Shown here: positions 45,336 through 54,578 of the stretch, in pieces | Layout: each line of letters starts with the position of its first letter | How positions within the stretch are numbered: position 1 is the first letter of the stretch | Notes under the pieces: generated by a model | Told to the model about the DNA's origin: nothing | The model's input: the letters and a program-made list of their open reading frames with translations, nothing else | The model's database searches: none | Source: Bacteroides sp. | GTDB taxonomy: Bacteria > Bacteroidota > Bacteroidia > Bacteroidales > Bacteroidaceae | Length of the DNA: 64,000 bases | Direction of reading: 5' to 3' | NCBI RefSeq assembly: GCF_029057325.1 | Contig: NZ_JAICZW010000042.1 | Coordinates: forward strand, 25,397 to 89,396 | Position numbers and translations under genes: made by a program

Positions 45336-47180
45336 CTATTTTGTTATTTTAAAAAAAGGTTCTTTGATGAACTTCACACTGCCACGAGCAGTATGGTCGA
45401 GCTTCACCTTCGAACCAAGCACGTCGCCTTCCACTTGGCTGCGGCCGATACGCACGTTGCGGCAGTATTCAAGCGTAATGCCTTCCTTACGATAATGATA
45501 AGGTTGGTAAGTGGTATTGCGGATAAGCTTATTATCCAAGAAGGTGAGTCCGTCCACCGAACGGGCATAGAGGATGGGATAGTCGAAAAGATGGAATGTG
45601 TTTTCCTCTATGCGGATGTTACGGTGGAAAGGATAGCGCACATCAGGCTCGGGAATCTCGGGATAGATGCTGATGACCGCCTCGCAGAACTGATAGAGCG
45701 AGGAGTTGCAGGGATAGCGGAACTCATTACGGCGAATCAGCACATCTTTCACCGCACCCGACTCAAACCAGTCGTTGGCATCGCCAGCTATCAGAATTGC
45801 CGAACCGCTGCTCTCGAAGATGTTATCTTCAACAACCACCTTACCTGGAGTAGAGACAAGCAAGCCACGGGCACGACAACTACCGAAGTGGCAGTTACGA
45901 ATCTCGGCATCAGGGGCGCAAGTGAGGTTCTCCAACACATTGCCTTCCTGAATTCCGGCAGGGATAGGCTCACTGAAATCAACGATGAAGTCGGTCAGAT
46001 TGATGGCTTCAAACCTGCTGACGGTACTTGTACCCACGGTACGCATGGTCTTGTTGTCGATGAAGCCGGCCTTTTCGCCCGGACGCCCCCACTCCATGCC
46101 CACGCTCATACTCTGCATGAAACGACATTGCACACGGGTAGGCGACAGCACCTTGATGATGCGCGAGCAGGTGCCGTGGATGTTGATGGGGTCGTCCATC
46201 AGTCCGGCAAAACGGCAACCGTCCACCGTCACCTTGCCGCTACAGCCCATGATGTGCAGTCCGTCATCGTGGCCGCTCAACACGCGCTTCTTGGCTTCGT
46301 TGGGCACCAAATTGACCCGATTGAACGAGAGTTCCTTACTATATTGGCAAAGCACGCCGAGACCTCCGGTATGATAGATATTGATGTTTTCAAGTTTTAC
46401 TCCTTCGCTGTGGAAAAAGAACATGCCGGCATGGTCACGGTTGTTGTGACGAAGCACAAGCATGGTACCTGCAGCAGGAAAAGGAGCGGTTTCCCCCTCT
46501 CCGGGTTCGGTGAGGCGCACCACACCTTTCTTCAGTTCTTGAGCATGATAGCGCTTGCCCCAACCCAGATTATCACCCGTGTTGTAGCAGACGAAACGGG
46601 TGTCGGGCTCAAATTGCATGATGCTCCAGCAAACGCTCTTCCATCCTTCACCCACAAAAGTGAGAAGGTTGTTCTCTATAATATAAGGATATTGTTCACG
46701 GTCAATCTCCACATCCATGTATCGGGGCGTGCTGTTGAGCACCTTGCCCTGTGCGGTAAGAGGCACTTCCCAGTCAATGGAGAAATTGCGCAAGGTGATG
46801 TTCTTGCAACGGTGCAAGGTGACAGGCTGTATCTGTCCGTGCATGATGAACTCCGAACCTTGCCCATCAAAGGTCACGCCCTGCATCTCGTCAAGCAAGA
46901 TGGCCAGGACTTTCGGATTACGGTCATCATAAGTGTTCGATTCATAATACTTGCGTTCTGTGGCATGAGCCTCCCAGAAGTCATATCGTCCTTTATCGAA
47001 CGTAAGTACGGCTTCCGGATGTTTCTTGCACTCCTGAAGCGCCTTCATCACGTAAGGGGTAGCGTTGACACGGCTGTCAGGTTTCAATCCGAAACTGTTT
47101 ACTGAGACAATGGTAGCCGCCGCAACCGCCTTCAAGGCTACCAACATCAGGGTCAAACAACTGAAAAATCTGTTTCTCAT
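45336..47180 (-). CDS. GH110 alpha-1,3-galactosidase
   Basis: 614 residues with a signal peptide and a right-handed beta-helix. LRNFSIDWEVPLTAQGKV, GHDDGLHIMG (303-312) and LMDDPINIHGT (327-337) match GH110, known from Bacteroides as an enzyme removing alpha-1,3-galactose from blood-group-B or linear Gal-alpha-1,3-Gal glycans; the paired aspartates are the likely catalytic residues. Linear versus branched preference cannot be told by eye. It is the first gene of the FecR-SusC-SusD operon, facing the sigma factor gene across a 462-bp gap, so the enzyme lies between sigma and anti-sigma genes. Confidence 0.9.
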   Translation of the reverse strand: MRNRFFSCLTLMLVALKAVAAATIVSVNSFGLKPDSRVNATPYVMKALQECKKHPEAVLTFDKGRYDFWEAHATERKYYESNTYDDRNPKVLAILLDEMQGVTFDGQGSEFIMHGQIQPVTLHRCKNITLRNFSIDWEVPLTAQGKVLNSTPRYMDVEIDREQYPYIIENNLLTFVGEGWKSVCWSIMQFEPDTRFVCYNTGDNLGWGKRYHAQELKKGVVRLTEPGEGETAPFPAAGTMLVLRHNNRDHAGMFFFHSEGVKLENINIYHTGGLGVLCQYSKELSFNRVNLVPNEAKKRVLSGHDDGLHIMGCSGKVTVDGCRFAGLMDDPINIHGTCSRIIKVLSPTRVQCRFMQSMSVGMEWGRPGEKAGFIDNKTMRTVGTSTVSRFEAINLTDFIVDFSEPIPAGIQEGNVLENLTCAPDAEIRNCHFGSCRARGLLVSTPGKVVVEDNIFESSGSAILIAGDANDWFESGAVKDVLIRRNEFRYPCNSSLYQFCEAVISIYPEIPEPDVRYPFHRNIRIEENTFHLFDYPILYARSVDGLTFLDNKLIRNTTYQPYHYRKEGITLEYCRNVRIGRSQVEGDVLGSKVKLDHTARGSVKFIKEPFFKITK

Positions 47181-47481
47181 AATACTCTGCTTCTTGTTTA
47201 TTTTAATCTAATCTACGCTGCTAAATACGTTTCCTCCATTATCGTGCCCGTAGAAAATAAACATTCATTATGAATAAAACACCGAAAATTAACAATCATA
47301 CACACTCTTATTTTCATATAACACGACTTTTCCATTTCAATCTTTGTGCTTGTTCTTCAAACATGTAATTCCATACTTGATGTCAAAACTCAGCCGCGTG
47401 CTATCCGGCATCTTGCTCACCCTCTTTACGGAAGTTAAATGAAAAGTCGTGCCGATATAAAGGAAAAAAACATCACTTTAA

Positions 47482-47512
47482 TTGGGTTATCCCCAAAAAG
47501 TCCTTACCTTTG
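47482..47512 (+). promoter_or_regulatory. Promoter of the ECF sigma gene
   Basis: TTGG near 47482 and TACCTTTG (47505-47512, exact -7 match) about 19-20 bp apart, giving a leader of about 120 nt. The rest of the 47181-47642 gap must also hold the GH110 operon promoter on the other strand; I cannot pick out its box. Confidence 0.55.
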
Positions 47513-47642
47513 CGGTCATCTACTCAATATATTATATTGTTCTACAATATAGAATCTGCTTCTTAATTATTCTTAAACTGCTCTGCACCCCAAAAAGCGG
47601 AGAGGATTATTGTGTGTATAAAACAGATATTCAGTTAAGTCT

Positions 47643-48167
47643 ATGGAGAGGTATGTTCTGTCCCGTTTCAAGGAGGGCGACGCCACAGCCTTTGAAACAA
47701 TCTACCGGCACTACTGGTCAAAGGTTTACTCTTTTACCAGGCTCTACATCCGCACGGAATCCGAAGTGGAAGATATCGTGCAAGAACTCTTCATTAAACT
47801 TTGGAATGTAAGGGAAACCATCGACTTGACCAAGAGCTTCGAAGGTTTTCTCTTTATCCTGACGCGCAACCTCATCTTCAGCCAGCTTCGGCAATCGTTC
47901 AACGAGGACTATTTCGAACTTACCGTGCTCGAGGCCACCGCAAGCCCTTGCGATGTAGAAGGAGAAGTGGCGACTGCCGACCTATCAGCACAGATTGACA
48001 CCCTGTTGCTCCAGCTCACCCCACGACAGCAAGAGGTCTATCGCCTCAGCCGCAAGGAGCTGCTCTCTTATGCCGAGATAGCCCAACGCCTTGGCATCTC
48101 CGAACGCACCGTGGAGAAACACCTCAGCGAAGTGCTGCACTTCCTGCGCCAACGGCTACGACGGTAG
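47643..48167 (+). CDS. ECF-type RNA polymerase sigma factor
   Basis: 174 residues. Region 2 is FETIYRHYWSKVYSFTRLYIRTESEVEDIVQELFIKLW; region 4 is LTPRQQEVYRLSRKELLSYAEIAQRLGISERTVEKHLSEVL with a clear helix-turn-helix. It belongs to the Bacteroides sigma factors paired with FecR and STN-type SusC proteins. It probably activates the divergent GH110-FecR-SusC-SusD operon. It is transcribed alone; a terminator follows at 48252. Confidence 0.94.
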   Translation: MERYVLSRFKEGDATAFETIYRHYWSKVYSFTRLYIRTESEVEDIVQELFIKLWNVRETIDLTKSFEGFLFILTRNLIFSQLRQSFNEDYFELTVLEATASPCDVEGEVATADLSAQIDTLLLQLTPRQQEVYRLSRKELLSYAEIAQRLGISERTVEKHLSEVLHFLRQRLRR

Positions 48168-48251
48168 CCAGCTTATACATTCCCGTTTCATCCGTTCGGC
48201 CTAATGCAGTGTATAAGTTTCGAGGGTGCGCAAAACTCATCATTTTTCCAC

Positions 48252-48304
48252 AAAAATGGCATGTGAAACGAGAAGCGCCCTCATTTCCACATGCCATTTT
48301 TTGT
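48252..48304. terminator. Terminator between the ECF sigma and HU-like genes
   Basis: 14-bp perfect stem (48252-48265 and 48288-48301, AAAAATGGCATGTG type) with T-runs on both sides, suited to both converging genes. Confidence 0.85.
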
Positions 48305-48354
48305 TTAAGAGAGACTTATGGCATCTCTCTTACCTACCCCCGAAGACGGAAGAA

Positions 48355-48831
48355 TCAGCCAAGCGGATTTTCGTCCGGATTTTCGGCGCCGCCGTTGTCG
48401 CCACTGCCGGTATTGCCATCGGTGGGAGCAGACGCTTTGTCCCACTCCTCCCAACAAATGTTGGAATCTACCATGCTGCGGGTAACCACCCTGCTGTTCA
48501 CGTCGCGCCCCACCTCGGGGATGAACCGCACACGTACTCCGTTAATCTGCTTGGCGTTCACCTCTTCGGGGGTCTGCACGCCCCGCTTATTCGCGGCTGC
48601 CGTATAATAGAAAGTACCTACACCTTCTATCTTCACAGTCCGCCCCTGCGCCATATAATCCGAAAGCACCACACCCAGATTCTTGATGATGGCATACGCG
48701 TCACCGCGAGTCACGGTAGAAAGCAGCGCCAATTTGTCTGCCACTTGATCGCTTGTAATGGGTTTGCCCCAAGTAATGGATTTAGGATACCACAAACCGT
48801 TAATCTTCTGTTGAATTTTCTTGTAAAACAT
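48355..48831 (-). CDS. HU-like DNA-binding protein with a disordered Gly/Asn-rich tail
   Basis: 158 residues. The HU/IHF-like fold of the Bacteroidetes HU-HIG type is seen in QVADKLALLSTVTRGDAYAIIKNLGVVLSDYMAQGRTVKIEGVGTFYYT and VRVRFIPEVGRDVN. The last ~30 residues (TDGNTGSGDNGGAENPDENP) are acidic and low-complexity, which is common in this family. The cell often has many paralogues; a specific role is unknown. It is monocistronic. Confidence 0.88.
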   Translation of the reverse strand: MFYKKIQQKINGLWYPKSITWGKPITSDQVADKLALLSTVTRGDAYAIIKNLGVVLSDYMAQGRTVKIEGVGTFYYTAAANKRGVQTPEEVNAKQINGVRVRFIPEVGRDVNSRVVTRSMVDSNICWEEWDKASAPTDGNTGSGDNGGAENPDENPLG

Positions 48832-49040
48832 ACTAATAATGTATTAAATGGTTAATAAATTGTTTTTCCTTCGAGATAACAAGAACAAAGTTTCATCGCG
48901 AGGCCTCAACGATTTCACCCTTCTCTTCCTCTCAGAAGCGATGTTGCAAAGTTAAAGGCAGAAAAAAGAAAAAACAAGAAAACGGTCTCTACAGCAAACG
49001 CACGTAAACAACTGATAATCAATATATATCAAAATCACTA

Positions 49041-49116
49041 TCTCTACAATGTCCCCCCTGTAGAGATCTATACCATGCACACGATATCTCTACAGAGCCT
49101 GTACACATCTCTACAA
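49041..49116. repeat. Palindromic repeat array (TCTCTACA/TGTAGAGA)
   Basis: The 8-bp unit TCTCTACA occurs at 49041, 49087 and 49109, with its complement TGTAGAGA at 49059. Spacing is about 18-28 bp. It lies in the 48832-49404 gap; the rest of that gap holds the promoter and palindrome listed next. Confidence 0.75.
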
Positions 49117-49330
49117 TCAAAGCTGCAAATCACTGATAATAAGCACAATGACATCTTACTACTCCGTTATCTTCAAGGATGCTCAAAATTTGAGCAGTGG
49201 CACTCTCCGTATCTTTTCCATCTCTGAAAAAGGCTAACCGTTCAGGCAAAAGAGGCTCCAGTCTTCAAAGAATAGCGTGTAGCCAATCAGATGTTTTACA
49301 CACATGCTTAATACTTATTAACTAAACATA

Positions 49331-49363
49331 TTTGCTTCACTTCCGTAATGCGCCGTATATTTG
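49331..49363 (+). promoter_or_regulatory. Promoter of the sialic-acid regulator gene
   Basis: TTTG (49331-49334), 21 bp, TATATTTG (49356-49363): matches both Bacteroides promoter elements. Confidence 0.65.
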
Positions 49364-49373
49364 TCAGACAAAT
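49359..49373. promoter_or_regulatory. Palindromic operator overlapping the -7 box
   Basis: Perfect 15-bp palindrome ATTTGTC-A-GACAAAT sharing five bases with the promoter box. It is a strong candidate for autoregulation by the FadR-type regulator that follows. Confidence 0.65.
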
Positions 49374-49404
49374 CAGATTAATCATGCAATAAAAGCAAAA
49401 CAAT

Positions 49405-50121
49405 ATGGAAACACTAAAAATTCATGGTAAAGTTCAAACACTTGTAGATCAAGTAGAAGACCAACTATTGAATTATCTAAAAGATAATAATTTGAAAGTC
49501 GGGGATGCCATACCTAACGAAACGGAACTTTCCGCCGCTTTAGGAGTTGCCAGAAGCGTTCTCAGGGAGGCTTTGAGCCGTCTGAAAATGATAGGTATGA
49601 TTGAAAGCAGAACCCGTAGAGGGATGGTCTTGACGGAACCTTCTTTATTTGGGGGTATAAAACGGATTGTGGATCCAAGAATACTCAGCGAAGCATCACT
49701 ATACGATTTGATGGAATTCCGAGTCGCTCTTGAAATAGGCATGTCACATAAACTTTTTCAGAATCTTACCCCTGAACATTTGAAAGAACTGGAAGAGATT
49801 GTCAAGCTGGAAATCGTATTCGAGAACAATGAATACGCACCTGTCAGCGAACTGAGCTTCCATTCCAAGCTCTATGAGATTACCGGCAACTCTTCCATCT
49901 TTGAATTCCAGGAAATCATACATCCCATCATGGTGTTTGCCAAAGACAGGTTTAAAGCAGACCTTGAGCCTATAAACCTGCAACTAAAGAAAGAAAACAA
50001 GCTCGTCGCACACGACGATTTATTAAAATTGTTGGTAAAAGGTGATGAGGCAGGTTATCAAAAGGCCATCGAACAACACTTTAGCGTATATACCATCTTT
50101 TTGGAAAACAAGCATATCTAA
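49405..50121 (+). CDS. FadR-subfamily GntR regulator of the sialic-acid locus
   Basis: 238 residues. The N-terminal winged helix (about 8-78; LKVGDAIPNETELSAALGVARSVLREALSRLKMIGMIESRTRRGMVL) is followed by an FCD ligand-binding domain (about 95-230; LMEFRVALEIGM, FHSKLYEITGN, AHDDLLKLLVKGDEAGYQKAIEQHF) with the Asp/His residues that usually bind a metal. The position beside N-acetylneuraminate lyase points to control by sialic acid, as with NanR, which is also of this subfamily. The inducer is inferred. Confidence 0.88.
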   Translation: METLKIHGKVQTLVDQVEDQLLNYLKDNNLKVGDAIPNETELSAALGVARSVLREALSRLKMIGMIESRTRRGMVLTEPSLFGGIKRIVDPRILSEASLYDLMEFRVALEIGMSHKLFQNLTPEHLKELEEIVKLEIVFENNEYAPVSELSFHSKLYEITGNSSIFEFQEIIHPIMVFAKDRFKADLEPINLQLKKENKLVAHDDLLKLLVKGDEAGYQKAIEQHFSVYTIFLENKHI

Positions 50122-50297
50122 GAATCTATGAAAATCCTACTTAGGTCTATACTATCAGAAAACACTTCATGGCTAACTACTTGACAGATTAGCGATGAAG
50201 CATTTTTCCGGACGCGTGTCCTCATCCCAAGGTATGCGGATGCCTCTGTATTTGAAACAACAAAAAACAACTTTTTATTCACTAAAAATTTTAGATT

Positions 50298-51206
50298 ATG
50301 AAAAACTATCAACGTCTCAAAGGAATGGTCGCGGCCACCTTTACTCCGTTTGATGCAAATGGCGAGCTGAACCTCTCCGTCATTCCCCACTATGCCGACC
50401 TGATGGCGGCGGCGGGCATGACGGGCGTGTTTGTATGCGGAACCACAGGCGAATCACTTTCGTTAACGGTCGAAGAGCGCAAGAGCGTACTCGAGGCTTG
50501 GGTAAAAGCCGCCGACGGCCGTTTCAAAGTGATTGCCCACGTAGGAGCCAACGCCATTCGCGAAGGAATCGAACTGGCAGCTCATGCACAACAAGCAGGT
50601 GCGGACGCCGTGAGCGCAATGGCACCTTCCTTCTTTAAGCCTGCCTCTGTAAAAGATTTGGTAGATTTCTTTGTTCCAATCGCAAGCGCCGCATCGGAAC
50701 TTCCATTCTACTACTACAACATGCCTTCCATGACCGGGGTATCTCTTCCCGTAGCAGAATTTCTGTTGGAAGGAAAGAAGGCTATGCCTAACCTCGCGGG
50801 AACCAAATTCACGCATAACAATCTGATGGAGATGAAAGATTGCCTTGCGCTCAACAACGGTGAGTTTGAAGTGCTGCACGGCTATGATGAAATTCTTACC
50901 GCAGGTCTGGCCTTGGGCGCCGTAGCGGGGGTCGGCAGCACGTACAACTATTGCTCCGACATCTATAATGGCATTTTCAAAGCTATGGAAACAAACGATT
51001 TGGCAACAGCCCGCCTCCTGCAACAGCAGTCTGTCAACGTGGTCAAAGTCATCATTAAATATGGCGGCGGCGTTAGAGGAGGAAAGGCTATCATGAAACT
51101 GATAGGCATTGACTGCGGAGATTGTCGTAAACCGTTCACTCCGTTCTCCGAAGAAGAATACAAAAATCTAAAAACAGAACTTGAATCAATTCATTTTTTT
51201 AACTGA
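50298..51206 (+). CDS. nanL: N-acetylneuraminate lyase
   Basis: 302 residues, DHDPS-family TIM barrel. It cleaves N-acetylneuraminate to N-acetylmannosamine and pyruvate in the cytosol. GTTGE (48-52) is the pyruvate carboxylate loop, Tyr140 in YYYNMPSMTGV the catalytic tyrosine and Lys170 in LAGTKFTHNN the Schiff-base lysine. GYDEILTAGLALGA and GVGSTYNY are specific to the lyase rather than to dihydrodipicolinate synthase. No epimerase, kinase or sialic-acid permease follows, so the rest of the pathway must be elsewhere. The 176-bp gap upstream shows no exact copy of the 49359 palindrome. Confidence 0.93.
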   Translation: MKNYQRLKGMVAATFTPFDANGELNLSVIPHYADLMAAAGMTGVFVCGTTGESLSLTVEERKSVLEAWVKAADGRFKVIAHVGANAIREGIELAAHAQQAGADAVSAMAPSFFKPASVKDLVDFFVPIASAASELPFYYYNMPSMTGVSLPVAEFLLEGKKAMPNLAGTKFTHNNLMEMKDCLALNNGEFEVLHGYDEILTAGLALGAVAGVGSTYNYCSDIYNGIFKAMETNDLATARLLQQQSVNVVKVIIKYGGGVRGGKAIMKLIGIDCGDCRKPFTPFSEEEYKNLKTELESIHFFN

Positions 51207-51278
51207 AAGTAGCGGAAGGGGTAGCAGATTGGGGAATTGAGCATACCCCGTTCCGTCCACTTAAAAAAGAATACAAAT

Positions 51279-54200
51279 ATGAGAAATATTTTGCAATACC
51301 GAAATATTTTGTGCCTGTTATTTGCATTGATAGGCTTCGCAAATTTTGCATACGCGCAGGGTACCATCACCATTAAGGGAGTTGTCAGGGACGCGATGGA
51401 CGAACCTGTTATCGGCGCTACGGTAGTAGTGGTCAAGAGTACAATCGGAACAACAACAAACGTGGATGGTGAATTTATGTTGGAAGTTCCCGAAAAGTCT
51501 CTGATAAAGGTCTCATATATCAGCATGAAGTCCTTCGAGTTTAGGGTTTCAAACAAGTCTTTCTACGAAATCAAGCTGGAGGATGAATCTATTGCCCTGA
51601 ATGAAGTCGTAGCCATTGGCTATGGCACACAATCCAAGGCGACCGTAACCGCAGGCATCGAGTCCGTCAAAACCAAAGAACTTTCTGCCGCGGTTTCCGC
51701 TTCTCCCTTAAACAATCTTCAAGGCAAGGTGGCGGGTCTGGATATCCGGCAGACTACCGGCCAGCCCGGCGCGCAACCTGTCGTGCTGATTCGCGGCGGT
51801 TCCACCAATCCGGCAGGCGACACGCCCCTATTTGTTATCGACGGTGTAATCTGCGCAAACATGAACGGGATCAACCAGGAGGATATCGAGAGCATGCAGG
51901 TGCTTAAGGACGCGTCCTCATCGGCCATCTATGGTGCCCGTGGCGCTAACGGCATTATCCTGATTACCACCAAACAGGGCAAGACCGGCAAGGCCCGTGT
52001 CTCCGCATCCTACCGTCTGGGTATCGAAAAAATCCGCGAGCACTATCCGTTCACCAATGCGCGGGATTATCTGTACGCTTCCCGATTGGCAGGTGCGCGC
52101 GGCATCAACGACCCGAACGTAAAAAACCGCCTGGAAGGAGGAGCTTATCCTTATTCTACCGGCAACATCAACTACAAGAACGGCGAATTGGCAGGTTACG
52201 GCTTTTCACGTTTTACAACGGAATACCTTGATGACTTGATAGACAACATGGGGCGCGATTATGTGGACAATCTGCTCAACAAGCAAGGATATGAAACGAT
52301 GAAAGACCCTTATTCAGGCCGTGAGTTGATTTTCAAAGACAACAACTACCAAAAGGACGTATTGTTTCAAACGGGACTCATCCATAATTATGATGTCAAC
52401 GTATCGGGCGGCACAGACAAAGCCAGCTATTATGTCAGCATGGGATATATCGATGCCGAAGGCATGGTTTTGGGTACAGGATACGATCGTTTCAGCCTGA
52501 CAGCCAACGGCAACTACTCGCTGCGCGACAACTTGAAACTGAATCTCGGAGTCAAACACTCCACCATATCCAACCAAGGCACCGACCCGGCAGAAAGCGG
52601 AACAAACACGTTGGACCGTTCTTCACGCTATCCCACCACCTTCCGCCTGTATTATGACGACGGCACTCCGGGCATTGGCGAGAGCGGCGGTTCTCCGCGT
52701 AACCGTCTCCACGAATTGTACTACCAGGACATCACCGACAAGGCTTACAGGAACACCCTCCAATTGGGTTTGGATTGGGAAATCATACCGGGATTGCACT
52801 TCAAGCCCACCGCATCCTACTATATGCAAGAGAACATTTATAAGTTCTATGAGTCCTACAACGAGTTCAACAAAGGACGCAAAACCTTTGAAAAGCACTC
52901 GCAAAACAAGCAGATTATGGCAGACGCCATCCTGACCTATGACAAGACATTCGCCCAAAAGCATACGATGAACTCCATGGTGGGCATGAACTATACCGGC
53001 AACACTTCCTATTTCCTGCAGGGAAAAGGCAGGGAGGCAGGTACAGACCATATTCATTCGTTGGCACCTTCAAAACCCGAAGAGCAACGCACCACCTCGA
53101 AATCTACGGAAGAACGGCTGTTAGGCTTTTTCGCCCGTGTCAACTACGATTATCTCCGCCGCTATCTCTTCTCTGTATCGCTGCGTTATGACGGGGCTTC
53201 CCAGTTCACGGAAGGCAACAGATTCACTTTCTTCCCCGCAGTATCAGCCGGATGGAACATGCACTATGAAAATTGGTTCCCGACCGATGTGGTGAGCCGC
53301 CTGAAACTTCGTGCCAGTTGGGGTAAAACCGGCAACAACAACCTGACCTACTCCAATACTCAGGGTGAATATGCCATTTACGCTTATGGCGGCAACAGCG
53401 GTATCCTGAACAGTGTTTTAGCGAACAACAACCTGATTTGGGAAACCACTTCGAATGTAGATGTCGGTTTTGATACCGGTTTCTTTGACAATCGCCTGGA
53501 ACTGTCCGTAACCGGCTACAACAAACTGACTACCGACCGTCTCTATGACAAGTCACTGCCTGCGGAGACAGGCTTCGCTTCCATCAAAGCAAATTTGGGA
53601 ACCGTACAGAACAAAGGTATCGAAGTTACGCTGACCGCCCATCCGCTTTCCACCTCCTCCCCCTTGCAATGGGACATTACCGGAAGTTTCAGCATCAACC
53701 GTACTTATATGAAAAAACTTCCGTACAATGGACGTGACAAGAATCGCATACAGGGAGGTATCATTTTTGACCCCGCCTCCGGCAAGTATATCGAAGCGGG
53801 CGGTCTTGCCGAAGGGGAACGAATCGGCGGACGCTGGGGATATAAGTTCCTTGGAGTTTACGACACGGACGAAGCTGCCGCCAACGCTCCCGAAGACAAG
53901 AAAGTTTCCGGCTCCAAGATGGGCAAGCCCAAACAGGCGGGCGATGCTATCTGGGCAGACCTTGACAACAATGGCGTCATTGACGACAAAGACATCACTT
54001 TCATCGGATGGGCAAATCCCGATAAAAAAGGCGCTTTGATCAACTCTTTCTCTTATAAGGATTTCTCGCTGCGCTTTGTCATGGACTTTGCATTGGGACA
54101 CTCCATCGCCAACATCTGGCGTTGTCGCGCCAATGCCAATGCCCGCAACGCAATCATCACAACCGATGATGTAGTGAACGGAAACATCTGGTGGAATCCA

Positions 54201-54563
54201 GGAGATGCGGCCACAGCCAAATACCCACGTTATGACAACGCCTCAGACTGGGACAACGGCTATCGGAACCACATGCGCACCATCGCCTATGCTGGCATGA
54301 ACAGCAACGGAAATGCCGACAACACCGCTTACTACTCAAAGGGCGACTACCTGTGCTTCAGAGAAATCACTTTAGGCTACAACCTGCCTAAGAAAGTGTG
54401 CGGCAAACTTGGTGTCAGCGGCATTTCGCTGAGCGCCGGTGTCAACAACATCGGTTACATCACAGCCTTCGACGGCCTCAACCCCGAGCAATACGACGGC
54501 AGTGAAACCGGTGAGTACTTCATTCCCATTCAGTTTAATTTCGGTGCAAGATTAACTTTTTAA
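51279..54563 (+). CDS. SusC/RagA-family TonB-dependent transporter
   Basis: 1,094 residues. Signal peptide (1-26, ending FAYAQ), carboxypeptidase-regulatory-like domain (about 28-103), TonB-box-like LNEVVAIGYGTQ (108-118), plug (about 125-235, VLKDASSSAIYGARGANGIILITTKQG) and barrel ending in QFNFGARLTF. It has no STN domain, so it differs from the transporter at 40941 in not signalling to an anti-sigma factor; control is probably by the GntR protein. The start is the ATG giving the signal peptide. Likely cargo: sialic acid or a sialylated oligosaccharide. Confidence 0.94.
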   Translation: MRNILQYRNILCLLFALIGFANFAYAQGTITIKGVVRDAMDEPVIGATVVVVKSTIGTTTNVDGEFMLEVPEKSLIKVSYISMKSFEFRVSNKSFYEIKLEDESIALNEVVAIGYGTQSKATVTAGIESVKTKELSAAVSASPLNNLQGKVAGLDIRQTTGQPGAQPVVLIRGGSTNPAGDTPLFVIDGVICANMNGINQEDIESMQVLKDASSSAIYGARGANGIILITTKQGKTGKARVSASYRLGIEKIREHYPFTNARDYLYASRLAGARGINDPNVKNRLEGGAYPYSTGNINYKNGELAGYGFSRFTTEYLDDLIDNMGRDYVDNLLNKQGYETMKDPYSGRELIFKDNNYQKDVLFQTGLIHNYDVNVSGGTDKASYYVSMGYIDAEGMVLGTGYDRFSLTANGNYSLRDNLKLNLGVKHSTISNQGTDPAESGTNTLDRSSRYPTTFRLYYDDGTPGIGESGGSPRNRLHELYYQDITDKAYRNTLQLGLDWEIIPGLHFKPTASYYMQENIYKFYESYNEFNKGRKTFEKHSQNKQIMADAILTYDKTFAQKHTMNSMVGMNYTGNTSYFLQGKGREAGTDHIHSLAPSKPEEQRTTSKSTEERLLGFFARVNYDYLRRYLFSVSLRYDGASQFTEGNRFTFFPAVSAGWNMHYENWFPTDVVSRLKLRASWGKTGNNNLTYSNTQGEYAIYAYGGNSGILNSVLANNNLIWETTSNVDVGFDTGFFDNRLELSVTGYNKLTTDRLYDKSLPAETGFASIKANLGTVQNKGIEVTLTAHPLSTSSPLQWDITGSFSINRTYMKKLPYNGRDKNRIQGGIIFDPASGKYIEAGGLAEGERIGGRWGYKFLGVYDTDEAAANAPEDKKVSGSKMGKPKQAGDAIWADLDNNGVIDDKDITFIGWANPDKKGALINSFSYKDFSLRFVMDFALGHSIANIWRCRANANARNAIITTDDVVNGNIWWNPGDAATAKYPRYDNASDWDNGYRNHMRTIAYAGMNSNGNADNTAYYSKGDYLCFREITLGYNLPKKVCGKLGVSGISLSAGVNNIGYITAFDGLNPEQYDGSETGEYFIPIQFNFGARLTF

Positions 54564-54578
54564 AGATTCAGAATTACA

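Noticed and set aside
50122-50297. Second operator for the sialic-acid regulator ahead of nanL
   Set aside because: Only partial resemblance (TTGACAGAT) to the 49359 palindrome; not convincing.
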